A stretch of DNA of 64,000 nt from Candidatus Binatia bacterium (GTDB lineage Bacteria > Desulfobacterota > Binatia > Bin18), in assembly GCA_022820725.1 (NCBI GenBank), contig JAJEFA010000020.1, positions 1 to 64,000 on the forward strand. The letters run 5' to 3'. Made by a program: the position numbers and the translations under genes. The notes under the pieces are model-generated. The model did not search any database, was not told the origin of the DNA, and worked only from the letters and a program-made list of their open reading frames with translations. Position 1 is the stretch's first letter, and each line of letters opens with the position of its first letter. Below are positions 34,543 to 42,736 of this stretch, one piece after another.

Positions 34543-35739
34543 TTATGCCGCGACAGCCACGCTCTCGCGTTTGGCCTCGTCCTGTGCGGTTGGGGCCGCG
34601 ACTTTGTAGAGCTGCTGCGCATTGTCCCACAAAATCTTGCGCCGGACGGACTCTTCACAGTCGGATAGGCCGCCCTTGATCCGTTTGTGTACCTCGTCGC
34701 CATAGAGCGACGTCGGATGGGGGAAGTCGGTCTCAAACAGAATATTATCCACCCCAACCTTGTCGATCAGCCGCCGGGGCGCGGTCTGCTCGAACCAGTA
34801 ACAGGCGTAGATATTACGGGCGAAGTACTCGGACGGCAGCATGTCGAACTCCGGATTGTCCTTGGAGACACCGTTGTCCTGAAACTGATAATCCAGCGCT
34901 TCGAGGACAAAGGGAATCCAGCCAATGCCGCTCTCGACCGAGATGAATTGAATTTCCGGATAGCGGGCCAATACGCCGGACATGATCAGGTCGTTCATCT
35001 GCATGCCGTTGCGCAAAAAGACATCCACGGACAGTTCGGTAAAGGCCGCCATCTTGCCGTAGGACTCGATTTTGTTCTTGAGCAGACCCAGCTCCATATT
35101 GCCCGACCCAATGTGGAAGCTGATCGGCAGGTTCAACTCGATCGACACCTCCCAGAGGGGATTCCAGTGCGGGTCGCCGAGCAGGGGCTGGCCCCAGAAC
35201 TGCGGCTCGCCGGTGAACAGGATGCCTTTATGTCCCATCGCCGCGCATCGCCGTATTTCCGTGACCGCGGCATCGACATCCCAGAAAGGCAGCGAGGTGA
35301 TGGGCAGCAAGCGCCGCGAGTCGGCCGAGGCCCATTCGGTCTGCCAGTCGTTATAGATCTGCACGCAGGTCAGCATCAGTTCAGGGTCGTTCAATTTGAG
35401 GAATTCCTGCGCGCCGAACCCGCCGACGTTGGGATACATGACCATGGCCCAGATGCCCATCTGGTCCATATACTTGAGCCGCTCCTGGGCATCGTGCGCG
35501 CCTGGGTGCATCTCCTCGTAGTTCTTGGGCGGATTCTGCATATTGCCGCGGCCCGCGGTCGCGGTCATACCGGGGTTGGCCAATAATGACTCTCCCCCCA
35601 CAAACCAGGACAAACGCCCGTCTTTATCGGTTTCGACGTGGGGCACTCGGTCGCGCATCTTCTCCGGCGCCCGACTCGTCCACAGGTCCGGACTCTCGGT
35701 CACATGCGTATCAACATCAATAATCGTATAGCCGCTCAT
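34543..35739 (-). CDS. Amidohydrolase family protein (PF04909)
   Basis: A 398-residue protein starting at ATG 35739 behind AAAGGAGGGAAG. DVDTH at 8-12, SFHIGSGN and ETDFPHPTS give the metal site of the ACMSD/amidohydrolase-2 group. It lies 109 bases from the stop of the MarR gene upstream on the same strand, so the regulator may control this pair. It precedes the paralogue at 33350. Confidence 0.89.
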   Translation of the reverse strand: MSGYTIIDVDTHVTESPDLWTSRAPEKMRDRVPHVETDKDGRLSWFVGGESLLANPGMTATAGRGNMQNPPKNYEEMHPGAHDAQERLKYMDQMGIWAMVMYPNVGGFGAQEFLKLNDPELMLTCVQIYNDWQTEWASADSRRLLPITSLPFWDVDAAVTEIRRCAAMGHKGILFTGEPQFWGQPLLGDPHWNPLWEVSIELNLPISFHIGSGNMELGLLKNKIESYGKMAAFTELSVDVFLRNGMQMNDLIMSGVLARYPEIQFISVESGIGWIPFVLEALDYQFQDNGVSKDNPEFDMLPSEYFARNIYACYWFEQTAPRRLIDKVGVDNILFETDFPHPTSLYGDEVHKRIKGGLSDCEESVRRKILWDNAQQLYKVAAPTAQDEAKRESVAVAA

Positions 35740-35848
35740 ACCTTCCCTCCTTTGGATGGTTCGCAAATCAGGTGGTGAAAAGAGAAATTTACCCTAACAG
35801 TCTGGTCTCCGTTGCGCTATGTTTGACGAAATAAAATTGCCGTAGACC

Positions 35849-36343
35849 TCAGCGTTTTGTCTCCTTCTCAAAGAGGCTGACACCCTTGCGTAAGAGGCGA
35901 AAGAGTTCTCTCGATTCTGCGGGTGGCATCTGAGCCAGAAAGGGCTGGAGAAACTTTTTCCCCTCTTCTTCCATGGTGTGAAGGAAGCGCTCTCCTTTTG
36001 GAGTCAGGATAACTTGTTTTTCTCGACCGGAGTCTGGGTCCTCAACGAGACGGACGAGTTTGAGCGGTGCATCCGCCATGTCGCGCAGGGCACGCGTAAT
36101 CGTGGGGCTGCTGGTTTCAAACCAGGAGGCAAGGAGGCGCTCGATATCTTTCCGGCGCATACGCCCATTGGTATCTTGCTCTGTCCGCATCAGCCACAGG
36201 ATAGCAACCTGCTTGCGGGACAACTGGCCGCAACGTAGCACATCTTCGAGAGCCATACCGATCTTATAGTGAATCGGCAGGAACAGCGCGGTTGCCTCAG
36301 CCGGGAAATCGTTCCGCATGTCTGCCTGAGTGGCTTTTCCCAT
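35849..36343 (-). CDS. MarR-family transcriptional regulator
   Basis: A 164-residue winged-helix protein. ATG at 36343 follows GGGAGGAGAG; the longer upstream frame is less likely. The helix-turn-helix is at about RRKDIERLLASWFETSSPTITRALRDM and the beta-wing at LVRLVEDPDSGREKQVILTPKG, typical of MarR, with a dimerising C-terminal helix. Divergent genes and a perfect palindrome at 36409-36424 suggest autoregulation plus control of the gene at 36478. Many MarR proteins respond to aromatic acids or CoA thioesters, which would fit the amidohydrolases downstream. Confidence 0.9.
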   Translation of the reverse strand: MGKATQADMRNDFPAEATALFLPIHYKIGMALEDVLRCGQLSRKQVAILWLMRTEQDTNGRMRRKDIERLLASWFETSSPTITRALRDMADAPLKLVRLVEDPDSGREKQVILTPKGERFLHTMEEEGKKFLQPFLAQMPPAESRELFRLLRKGVSLFEKETKR

Positions 36344-36408
36344 TGCTCTCCTCCCTGTTTCCCCGCATGAGCACGATATCTCTTTTCCGGTTGAGCCTAA
36401 TCTAGCAT

Positions 36409-36424
36409 AACATGTTGACATGTT
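36409..36424. promoter_or_regulatory. Probable MarR operator overlapping a -35 box
   Basis: AACATGT-TG-ACATGTT is a perfect 7+7 palindrome with a 2-base spacer, the size MarR dimers bind. A consensus -35 TTGACA (36415-36420) lies inside it, and an A+T-rich stretch with TATGAA or TATTAT follows at -10 distance for the rightward gene. Repressor binding would therefore block RNA polymerase directly. It is 66 bases from the MarR start. Confidence 0.7.
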
Positions 36425-36477
36425 CAAATTATTTTATTATGAAATTATTTTATCAGGAAAATTTAAGGAGGATTGCT

Positions 36478-37143
36478 ATGCCGCTGACGAAAGTGTCCGT
36501 AGATCGTCTGTATCAGAAAACGGGGAGTCCGACCGAGAAAAAAGAGCGTTATATAAGACAGATCGCTGACGATATTTTTGCTGATCTTCTTTCTCCTCCG
36601 TCCCGCCGAAAACATCATTCTCCACAACAAAAAAAGCGTCTTGCTCAACGTCTCCCCGGAGCTCGGCTAGGAGCTGTACCGCTCGTATTTCTGCTGCTGA
36701 GCTTCTTTGGGACTGCGTGTAGCGAGCAGCCAATGAGTGCCAAGGAAGAACAAGCGATTCGTCTGGTCAAAAGCCATGCGCCTGATGGAGGATATTTCAG
36801 CGTCATCTCAAATATTGATCACAAGGCGCGAAAGTCGGGCCAAGCTGGTAATGCTTGGTCTCGGAGGACGTGGGAGGCCGGCTTACAGTCTCAAACAGAC
36901 CGCTTGGTTGAGACGCTGAGTCAATATTTGAATGTTTTTGAAGCCCCGGGTGGACGCTGGGTGCGTTTGACGTATGCGGACAGTAAGGGGGTTCATGAAG
37001 CAGCGTGGGAGGTGGATATTTATAGCAAACGTGTTGTGCCGCAAAATGCGCTTGCCCAGGAGCTGACCACGCCAGCAGATGCCCAGAGAGCTGTGCTGCC
37101 TCCACATCTGACTGGACCTGGCACGTGGGCGGGTGGAGATTGA
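36478..37143 (+). CDS. Hypothetical membrane-anchored protein, 221 aa
   Basis: ATG at 36478 follows AAGGAGGAT. A basic 64-residue N-terminal stretch precedes one hydrophobic segment (AVPLVFLLLSFFGTACSEQ); FFGTAC looks like a lipobox with Cys81, but it lies far too deep for a normal lipoprotein signal. Either the N-terminal part is a cytosolic extension with a single-span anchor, or the true start is nearer the hydrophobic segment. The remaining 140 residues resemble no family I know. It is directly downstream of the MarR operator, so it is probably regulated by it. Confidence 0.6.
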   Translation: MPLTKVSVDRLYQKTGSPTEKKERYIRQIADDIFADLLSPPSRRKHHSPQQKKRLAQRLPGARLGAVPLVFLLLSFFGTACSEQPMSAKEEQAIRLVKSHAPDGGYFSVISNIDHKARKSGQAGNAWSRRTWEAGLQSQTDRLVETLSQYLNVFEAPGGRWVRLTYADSKGVHEAAWEVDIYSKRVVPQNALAQELTTPADAQRAVLPPHLTGPGTWAGGD

Positions 37144-37199
37144 TACCGGACGGAAAGGACGCTAACTTTTCTAAAATAGCGCGAAAAAGGAGAAGCGTG

Positions 37200-37706
37200 A
37201 TGAATCGTTTCCGAGGACTTATTGTTGGTTGTGTTGTCGCGTTCGGATTGCTGCCCGTTCCGGCGCAGGCCTGCACTTGTCTCACGCCGCCGTCGCCCAG
37301 CCAGGGAGCGGAAGCCGTCGACGTCGTTTTTGTGGGGACGGCAGCGAACGTCGAGCACATTGAGGCTGACGGTTGGCTGTATGGTTCCTGGAAATCTTTT
37401 ATAGGTGCCGAGCACCTGTACGAGTTTGAGACGCTCAGGGTCACAATGGATGTTAGTACCGCGATCAAAGGTACGGACAAATCCCAACTGATCCTCGAAA
37501 CCTACGCCACCACCGAACTGTGTGGGGTGCTGTTCCAGGAAGGGGAGGAATATCTGGTCTATGCCTTCAACGGGGTCGGCGAGACCGTGACAACAGATAT
37601 GTGCACCCGAACGGCAAACTCAAAAAAGGCGGCCGCCGATATTAAATCCCTGGTGAGTAATGAAGTCACCGCGGTCTGTGAGGGCTGGACGTGTATTAAC
37701 GACTAG
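37200..37706 (+). CDS. Secreted NTR/TIMP-like domain protein
   Basis: A 168-residue protein with AAAAAGGAGAAG before the ATG. A signal peptide (about 1-24) ends PAQA, leaving Cys25 at the mature N-terminus in CTCLTPPSP, as in TIMP-like NTR domains. DVVFVGTAANVEH and the CGVLFQEGEEYLVYAF segment match bacterial NTR-domain proteins. Paired cysteines (C25, C27, TELCG, TDMCTR, AVCEGWTC) suggest disulfides. Possible roles are protease inhibition or surface binding; neither is proven in bacteria. It is 56 bases after the preceding membrane protein gene, perhaps in the same transcript. Confidence 0.72.
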   Translation: MNRFRGLIVGCVVAFGLLPVPAQACTCLTPPSPSQGAEAVDVVFVGTAANVEHIEADGWLYGSWKSFIGAEHLYEFETLRVTMDVSTAIKGTDKSQLILETYATTELCGVLFQEGEEYLVYAFNGVGETVTTDMCTRTANSKKAAADIKSLVSNEVTAVCEGWTCIND

Positions 37707-37726
37707 TCTCAGGCCGAAGGTGCGAC

Positions 37727-38995
37727 ATGCAGCTTCACTATCCTGACTCTGTTGACGATATCGACCTGTCGAACTGGGACTTCTGGCGCAAAGGTCTTGA
37801 AGAACGGGAAGGCGCTTTTGCGCTGTTGCGTAAAGAGCGCCCGGTTGCTTTCTTTGAGGAAGGTGAGACGAGCGTTCCGATACAGGGAGCGGGCTATTGG
37901 GTGTTGAGTCGGCATGCCGATGTACTCCACGCCAGCCTGAATGCGCAGATCTTTTCCTCAGCCAAAGGCATTACCATCATCGATACTCCGCCCGAAGCAC
38001 GGGAATTTTTCGGCTCCATGATTGTGATGGACGATCCTCGGCATAAACGACTCCGTAGCCTCGTGTCACAAGCCTTTACTCCGCGTTATTTACGGCAAGT
38101 CGAAAACGACGTGCAGGAGGCTGCGCGGCGGGTGATTAATACCGTTATTGAACGGGGCGAGTGTGACTTCGTCGACGCCATTGCCGCACCGTTTCCGATT
38201 CAAATTATCTGCGACATGCTGGGTGTTCCGGACAGCCAGCACGCCTTTGTCTTCGAGCAAACCAATATCATTCTTGGGGGCATAGACCCCGAGTACGGGA
38301 CAGAAGACATGGTCGAACGCTTCACGGAGGTGCTGCAAGCCGGTCAGAGTCTCAGTCAGCTCATGGCCGATATGCGCCAGCAGCGTCTCCAGCATCCCAC
38401 TGACGATCTGACCTCAGCCCTCGTGTATGCCGAACTGGATGGAGATCGTCTGACCGACCAGGAACTGAGTTCCTTTTTCGTCCTCCTGGTTGCCGCCGGC
38501 AATGAGACCACGCGCAATGCGATCAGCCACGGCATCAAGCTCCTGAGTGATTTTCCGGACCAGCGCGCGCTGTGGCAGTCGGACTTTGACGCCTATGCCA
38601 AGACTGCGATCGAAAAGATTGTCCGCTGGGCCAGCCCGGTCATCTATATGCGGCGCACGACCACCTGCGATACCGAGGTTGGGGGGCAGCCGCTACGCCA
38701 GGGCGAAAAGGTTCTCCTCTTATACGCCTCGGCTAATCGGGATGAAGCGATCTTCGCAGACCCGTATGGCTTTAATATCACCCGGAGCCCGAATGAGCAT
38801 CTCGGATTTGGTGCGGGCGCCCACTTCTGCTTAGGGGTAAATCTGGCCCGGCGGGAGATGGCAGTCATGTTCCGGGAACTCTTTCAACGCCTTCCGGATC
38901 TCGAAATCACCGGAGACCCTGAGCGACTGACGCATAATTTTATTCACGGGATTAAGCATCTGCCGTGTCGTTTCTCGCCAGGACCGATCATCTGA
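37727..38995 (+). CDS. Cytochrome P450
   Basis: A 422-residue soluble bacterial P450. The heme loop is FGAGAHFCLG with ligand Cys368; the oxygen-binding I-helix is AAGNETT (257-262); TNIILGGIDPEY resembles CYP125/CYP142-type steroid or fatty-acid hydroxylases. The K-helix reads AIEKIVRW: the Arg (R300) is kept, but Lys297 stands where the near-invariant ExxR glutamate is expected, with Glu one place earlier. The gene begins 20 bases after the NTR-like gene. No ferredoxin or reductase gene adjoins. Two SDR genes follow and may oxidise the alcohol formed. Confidence 0.92.
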   Translation: MQLHYPDSVDDIDLSNWDFWRKGLEEREGAFALLRKERPVAFFEEGETSVPIQGAGYWVLSRHADVLHASLNAQIFSSAKGITIIDTPPEAREFFGSMIVMDDPRHKRLRSLVSQAFTPRYLRQVENDVQEAARRVINTVIERGECDFVDAIAAPFPIQIICDMLGVPDSQHAFVFEQTNIILGGIDPEYGTEDMVERFTEVLQAGQSLSQLMADMRQQRLQHPTDDLTSALVYAELDGDRLTDQELSSFFVLLVAAGNETTRNAISHGIKLLSDFPDQRALWQSDFDAYAKTAIEKIVRWASPVIYMRRTTTCDTEVGGQPLRQGEKVLLLYASANRDEAIFADPYGFNITRSPNEHLGFGAGAHFCLGVNLARREMAVMFRELFQRLPDLEITGDPERLTHNFIHGIKHLPCRFSPGPII

Positions 38996-39051
38996 CACAC
39001 TCTTATCTGATCCACCCTTATCAAGAAACAAACCGAAACAGGAGGAAACGT

Positions 39052-39813
39052 ATGGCAGGACTGACTCAGGGAAAAGTTGCGCTTGTAACCGGAGCGGGGT
39101 CCGGTATCGGACGGCAAACGGCGCTTGCTTTTGCGCGGGAAGGCGCTCAGGTCGTTGTCTCGGACATTGTGGTCGAGGGCGGTGAGGAAACCGTACAGCA
39201 GATCACAGCCGCAGATGGACAGGCTACCTTTGTGAAGGCCGATGTCGCTCACGCCGCCGAGGTCGAGGCATTGGTCAACGCGGCGGTTGAAACCTACGGA
39301 CGGATCGACTGCGCGTTCAACAATGCGGGTATTGAGGGCGAGCAGTCTCCCACCACCGAGTGCAGCGAAGCCAACTGGGAGCGGGTCGTGACCATAGACC
39401 TGAAAGGCGTCTGGCTGTGTCTCAAGTATGAAATTCCACAGATGCTCAAACAGGGCGGTGGTTCCATTGTCAACACGGCCTCTGTCGCCGGCCTGGTCGG
39501 CTTTCAGGGCATTGCTCCCTATGTTGCGGCCAAGCACGGGGTCGTGGGACTGACAAAAACCGCGGCCCTGGAATATGCCAAGGCCGGGATTCGGGTCAAT
39601 GCCGTGTGTCCCGGTGTGATCGACACCCCTATGGTCCAGCGGGCCTTCAGCCAGAATCCGCAGCTGGCGGAATCGGTCGCCGCAGTCGAGCCGGTCGGCC
39701 GGCTTGGTCAGCCCCAGGAGATTGCCGAGGCAGTGGTCTGGCTGTGTTCCGATGCGGCCTCGTTTGTAACGGGTCACCCCATGGCGGTCGATGGTGGCCT
39801 CGTCACCCAGTAG
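39052..39813 (+). CDS. Short-chain dehydrogenase/reductase (classical SDR)
   Basis: A 253-residue enzyme with GGAGGAAA before ATG 39052. TGAGSGIG (13-20) binds the cofactor, NNAG is at 90-93, and Ser144, Tyr157 and Lys161 (YVAAK) form the active site. DIV after strand 2 suggests NAD(H). The next gene encodes a same-length paralogue. The pair lies just after a P450 and may oxidise its hydroxylated product; that link is inference. Confidence 0.92.
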   Translation: MAGLTQGKVALVTGAGSGIGRQTALAFAREGAQVVVSDIVVEGGEETVQQITAADGQATFVKADVAHAAEVEALVNAAVETYGRIDCAFNNAGIEGEQSPTTECSEANWERVVTIDLKGVWLCLKYEIPQMLKQGGGSIVNTASVAGLVGFQGIAPYVAAKHGVVGLTKTAALEYAKAGIRVNAVCPGVIDTPMVQRAFSQNPQLAESVAAVEPVGRLGQPQEIAEAVVWLCSDAASFVTGHPMAVDGGLVTQ

Positions 39814-39833
39814 GAGACCAAGAGGAGAAAAAT

Positions 39834-40595
39834 ATGCCAGGACGATTGGACAACAAAATTGCACTCGTGACCGGAGCGGGGTCCGGTATCGGGCGGGCTA
39901 CGGCGCTCGTCTTTGCCCGAGAAGGTGCCAAAGTCGTTGTGTCGGATATTGTGGTGGAGGGAGGTGAAGAAACCGTACGGCAGATTGAAACCGCGGGTGG
40001 AGAAGCCCTCTTTGTCAAAGCCGATGTGTCGAAGGGCGCAGACGTAGAGGCGCTGATCACACAGGCGGTTGAAACGTATGGTCGCCTCGATTGCGCGTTC
40101 AATAATGCGGGCATCGAGGGAGGTGTGAAGCCGACAATTGACTGTACTGAAGAAGAGTTTGACCGGACGATTGCGGTGAACCTGACCGGCGTGTGGCTGT
40201 GCATGAAATATGAGCTCCAACAGATGCTCAGCCAGGGCGGTGGCGCTATTGTCAATACGGCTTCGGTCGCCGGTCTGATTGGCTTCCCCGGTCTGCCCGA
40301 CTATGTGGCGAGTAAGCACGGCGTGCTCGGTCTGACCAAGACCGCGGCCCTGGAGTACGCCAAATCCGGTATTCGGGTCAACGCGGTCTGTCCGGGAGTG
40401 ATTCAAACCCCCATGGTTGAACGGGGAGCGCAGTTGTCTCCGGGCTTCGACGAACTCGCCGTATCTATGGAGCCGGTTGGCCGCTTTGGACAGCCCGCGG
40501 AAGTTGGCGAAGCCGTAGTCTGGTTGTGTTCCGATGCTGCCTCGTTTGTGACCGGTCATCCTATGACGGTCGATGGCGGTCTGGTGGCGCAGTAG
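39834..40595 (+). CDS. Short-chain dehydrogenase/reductase, tandem paralogue
   Basis: A 253-residue SDR starting at ATG 39834 behind GAGGAGAAA, 20 bases after the previous stop. It repeats the layout of its neighbour: TGAGSGIG at 13-20, NNAG at 90-93, Ser144, Tyr157 and Lys161 (YVASK), and the C-terminal DAASFVTGHP(M)xVDGGLV. Identity by eye is high over the whole length, so this is a tandem duplication. Divergence is concentrated around residues 95-115 and 190-215, the substrate lid, suggesting altered specificity. A strong terminator closes the transcript. Confidence 0.92.
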   Translation: MPGRLDNKIALVTGAGSGIGRATALVFAREGAKVVVSDIVVEGGEETVRQIETAGGEALFVKADVSKGADVEALITQAVETYGRLDCAFNNAGIEGGVKPTIDCTEEEFDRTIAVNLTGVWLCMKYELQQMLSQGGGAIVNTASVAGLIGFPGLPDYVASKHGVLGLTKTAALEYAKSGIRVNAVCPGVIQTPMVERGAQLSPGFDELAVSMEPVGRFGQPAEVGEAVVWLCSDAASFVTGHPMTVDGGLVAQ

Positions 40596-40609
40596 CGCAT
40601 CTCGATTCC

Positions 40610-40639
40610 AAAAAAGGGGAGCCTAGGCTCCCCTTTTTT
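40610..40639. terminator. Bidirectional Rho-independent terminator
   Basis: AAAAAA, then GGGGAGCC-TA-GGCTCCCC, then TTTTTT: an 8-bp GC-rich stem flanked by an A-run and a T-run. It therefore ends transcription from both the SDR operon (plus) and the Spy-like/sigma operon (minus), whose stops are 15 and 12 bases away. Confidence 0.93.
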
Positions 40640-40650
40640 CATGCGGACGG

Positions 40651-41187
40651 TTAGCCGTCCTCATCCTTCGTTTTATGCCGTTCGGCACATTCCTCGCGGT
40701 GCCGTTCGGCACATTCCCCGTGATGCCGCTTGGCGCGTTTCTCGGCCCAGCGCGCCCGCATCTCCTTCAGCCGGGTCGCAGCTTCCGCGCGTTGCGCCGG
40801 AGTCAGTTCGGCTCGGATGGCCAGGGCCATTGTCAGCGATTCTTCAAGCAGGGCCGCATGAAGCCGGCTCAACTCGGCTTGCAGGGCGGTGAAGTCACCG
40901 GCTTCAACGTCCGCCTCGCCTAGCAGGCGGTTCATGATCTCCCGGCGGGTCGCTCTCAGATCATTTTTAAGGCCGGTCAGGCTTTCTCGATGTTTCTTCT
41001 TGATCGTATCGATACTGGCCTGCTGAGTCTCGCTCAGGTCCAGGTGCTGCAACACCCGCAAGGGGAAGGACCCCGGCCCGCCCCAACCCGAGCGCCCGTG
41101 TCCGGGACGGGCGGATACGAGCGAGGCGAGCAAAAATCCCGCACTCGCCACGCTGACACCGACGATAATCCACTTGCTTTTTGTCAT
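40651..41187 (-). CDS. Spy/CpxP-like periplasmic protein (LTxxQ)
   Basis: A 178-residue protein with a signal peptide (about 1-26, ending LVSA). The mature part is almost all helical: LDLSETQQASIDTIKKKHRE gives the first LTxxQ-like motif and ELTPAQRAEAATRLKEMRAR the second. The C-terminus is rich in His, Cys, Lys and Glu (HHGECAERHREECAERH), a possible metal-binding tail. The family includes the chaperone Spy, CpxP and metal sensors CnrX/ZraP. It is the last gene of an operon headed by an ECF sigma factor and is likely a stress-response effector. Confidence 0.85.
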   Translation of the reverse strand: MTKSKWIIVGVSVASAGFLLASLVSARPGHGRSGWGGPGSFPLRVLQHLDLSETQQASIDTIKKKHRESLTGLKNDLRATRREIMNRLLGEADVEAGDFTALQAELSRLHAALLEESLTMALAIRAELTPAQRAEAATRLKEMRARWAEKRAKRHHGECAERHREECAERHKTKDEDG

Positions 41188-41246
41188 ACTCTGGCCTCCT
41201 TGATCTGTGAGTCTGTCTGGTTAGACACGCATGGACGGATTCCGGG

Positions 41247-41750
41247 TTACGGTGATGCGTCCGGTGGGGGAGGGGAGTGGAAGTCCTGATGCCGACCAAA
41301 TCCACGTCGGCCACGACGGGGGCCCTTATTGAGCCGTTCGAGCAACGTGGCACGTTGTTCCGGGCTCAGGAGAGCGCGGACGCGAAGCATGGTTTTTAAT
41401 TGCTCTTTGCGGAGTTCCGTCCGCAAGCTACCAATGCGATCGGCCTGTTCCAGCAGTTCGACTTCCTGAGGCTCCTCTGCTTCCAACAGGCTGCGCATCT
41501 GCTTGCGTGCTTCCCGCAATTGACGCCGCAGGGTCCGTTTCTTGGTGCGGGAAGCGTCGATAATCGCATCTACCTGGGCCAGGGTTTGCGCATCAAGTCC
41601 CAACTCCTCGACAAGGTGCTCAAGGCGCGGACTATGAGGCGCATGACGGGCAGGCGAACCTAAGGGCTGCGCCCAGCCGCCCGCCGTCCAGACACTCCAT
41701 TCACACAGAGTGAACACGGCTGCAAGTATAAATATGCCGGTCTTTCTCAT
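41247..41750 (-). CDS. Spy/CpxP or CnrX-like periplasmic protein
   Basis: A 167-residue protein with an N-terminal signal (about 1-27, ending GWAQ). A helical hairpin follows (ELGLDAQTLAQVDAIIDASR, RVRALLSPEQRATLLERL), the LSPEQR matching the LTxxQ signature. The tail is rich in Arg, His and Pro. It lies between the anti-sigma gene (6 bases upstream) and a second Spy-like gene. By analogy with CnrYXH and ECF-Spy operons it may sense periplasmic metal or misfolded protein and act on the anti-sigma factor. Confidence 0.8.
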   Translation of the reverse strand: MRKTGIFILAAVFTLCEWSVWTAGGWAQPLGSPARHAPHSPRLEHLVEELGLDAQTLAQVDAIIDASRTKKRTLRRQLREARKQMRSLLEAEEPQEVELLEQADRIGSLRTELRKEQLKTMLRVRALLSPEQRATLLERLNKGPRRGRRGFGRHQDFHSPPPPDASP

Positions 41751-41756
41751 AATGGT

Positions 41757-42158
41757 TCACAGCAGTTCAAAGGCATCAGCTAGGGCAAGATATTCAGCAG
41801 GAAGAAAGTCCTCCTGCGCTTCTGACTGGTAATAGGCATACGCCAAGAGGGTAGGGTGAGAGGTCGTGCCTTGCATATCCGACATCTCCGTTGCAGCCGT
41901 ATCCCACGCGGGAGGAGTGCGGTCTTTGAAGTAGGGGAGTGCAAACCACAGCAATAGGGCTGCACAAACGGGGACAAGAATGCTGGAGGGCCGCAGAAAA
42001 GGGGATCGGGAAGAGTCCGCCAGCCGTTCTTCAAGCGCCCGGTCAAACGTCGCCTGCTGCACTGCTGAGAGTGGCTGGGGCGCATAGTGCTCGGCCATAC
42101 GCTGAATAAAGCGCTGCTCGTCGGGCTTGAGGTCTTCACGCTCATTTGAAGAGGGCAT
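41757..42158 (-). CDS. Putative anti-sigma factor, single-span
   Basis: A 133-residue protein starting at ATG 42158, two bases after the sigma-factor stop and behind AGGAGG, so translation is coupled. Its cytosolic N-terminus (RFIQRMAEHYAPQPLSAVQQATFDRALEER) is helical, a single membrane segment follows (SSILVPVCAALLLWFALPYF), and about 50 residues lie outside. I see no zinc HxxxCxxC motif, so it is not a ZAS type. The assignment rests on position and topology, as for CnrY-like antagonists. Confidence 0.72.
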   Translation of the reverse strand: MPSSNEREDLKPDEQRFIQRMAEHYAPQPLSAVQQATFDRALEERLADSSRSPFLRPSSILVPVCAALLLWFALPYFKDRTPPAWDTAATEMSDMQGTTSHPTLLAYAYYQSEAQEDFLPAEYLALADAFELL

Positions 42159-42160
42159 GA

Positions 42161-42736
42161 CTACGCGCCTCCTGTCTTTAGTGTATCTCCCGTACCTTCG
42201 CTCAGGTCGGCCAACTCCGCACGTAGCCTGACCAGGGCGCGATGGAGGTGGCTCTTCACGGTCCCGCTCGGTTTCCCTAAAAAATCGGCGCATTCCTGCA
42301 CCGTAAATCCTTCAAGATGAACAAGCACAAAGGCTTCGCGCTGCCGACGTGAGAGTTGGTCCAGGGCCTGAGCAATGCGCCGACGCAGCCCAGGGTCGCC
42401 TTGCACGGTCGATGTTGGATCGGCGGGCTCTGCTTCACTTTCACTATGCCAGAGAACTCGCACCGCCCGCCAGCGACGATAGTTGTGCGCCTGACGGACG
42501 AGGATGCGATAGAACCATGTTTCGAGACTCGCCTCACCCCGAAAGCGGTCAAGCGCCTGATAGGCCCTGACAAAAGCCTCTTGAGTGACATCTTCGGCCG
42601 CAGCTTCATCGCCGCCAACCAAACGCCAGGCCAGCCGCCTCGCCCGGTCACGTTGAAGGGTCACAAACGTGCTGAAACACGCCTCACGTTCAGCCGGCAG
42701 TGCTCCCATTTCGGCTATTCCAACTCCAACGAGCAT
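42161..42736 (-). CDS. ECF-family RNA polymerase sigma factor
   Basis: A 191-residue sigma-70 family protein. Region 2 includes DEAAAEDVTQEAFVRAYQAL (core binding) and FRGEASLETWFYRILVRQAHNYRR (-10 recognition); region 4 has LSRRQREAFVLVHLEGFTVQECADFLGKPSGTVKSHLHRAL (-35 helix-turn-helix). There is no region 1 or 3. GAGGAAG precedes ATG 42736. It heads a four-gene operon with a membrane anti-sigma and two Spy-like periplasmic proteins, which suggests an envelope or metal stress regulon that it also controls. Confidence 0.93.
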   Translation of the reverse strand: MLVGVGIAEMGALPAEREACFSTFVTLQRDRARRLAWRLVGGDEAAAEDVTQEAFVRAYQALDRFRGEASLETWFYRILVRQAHNYRRWRAVRVLWHSESEAEPADPTSTVQGDPGLRRRIAQALDQLSRRQREAFVLVHLEGFTVQECADFLGKPSGTVKSHLHRALVRLRAELADLSEGTGDTLKTGGA

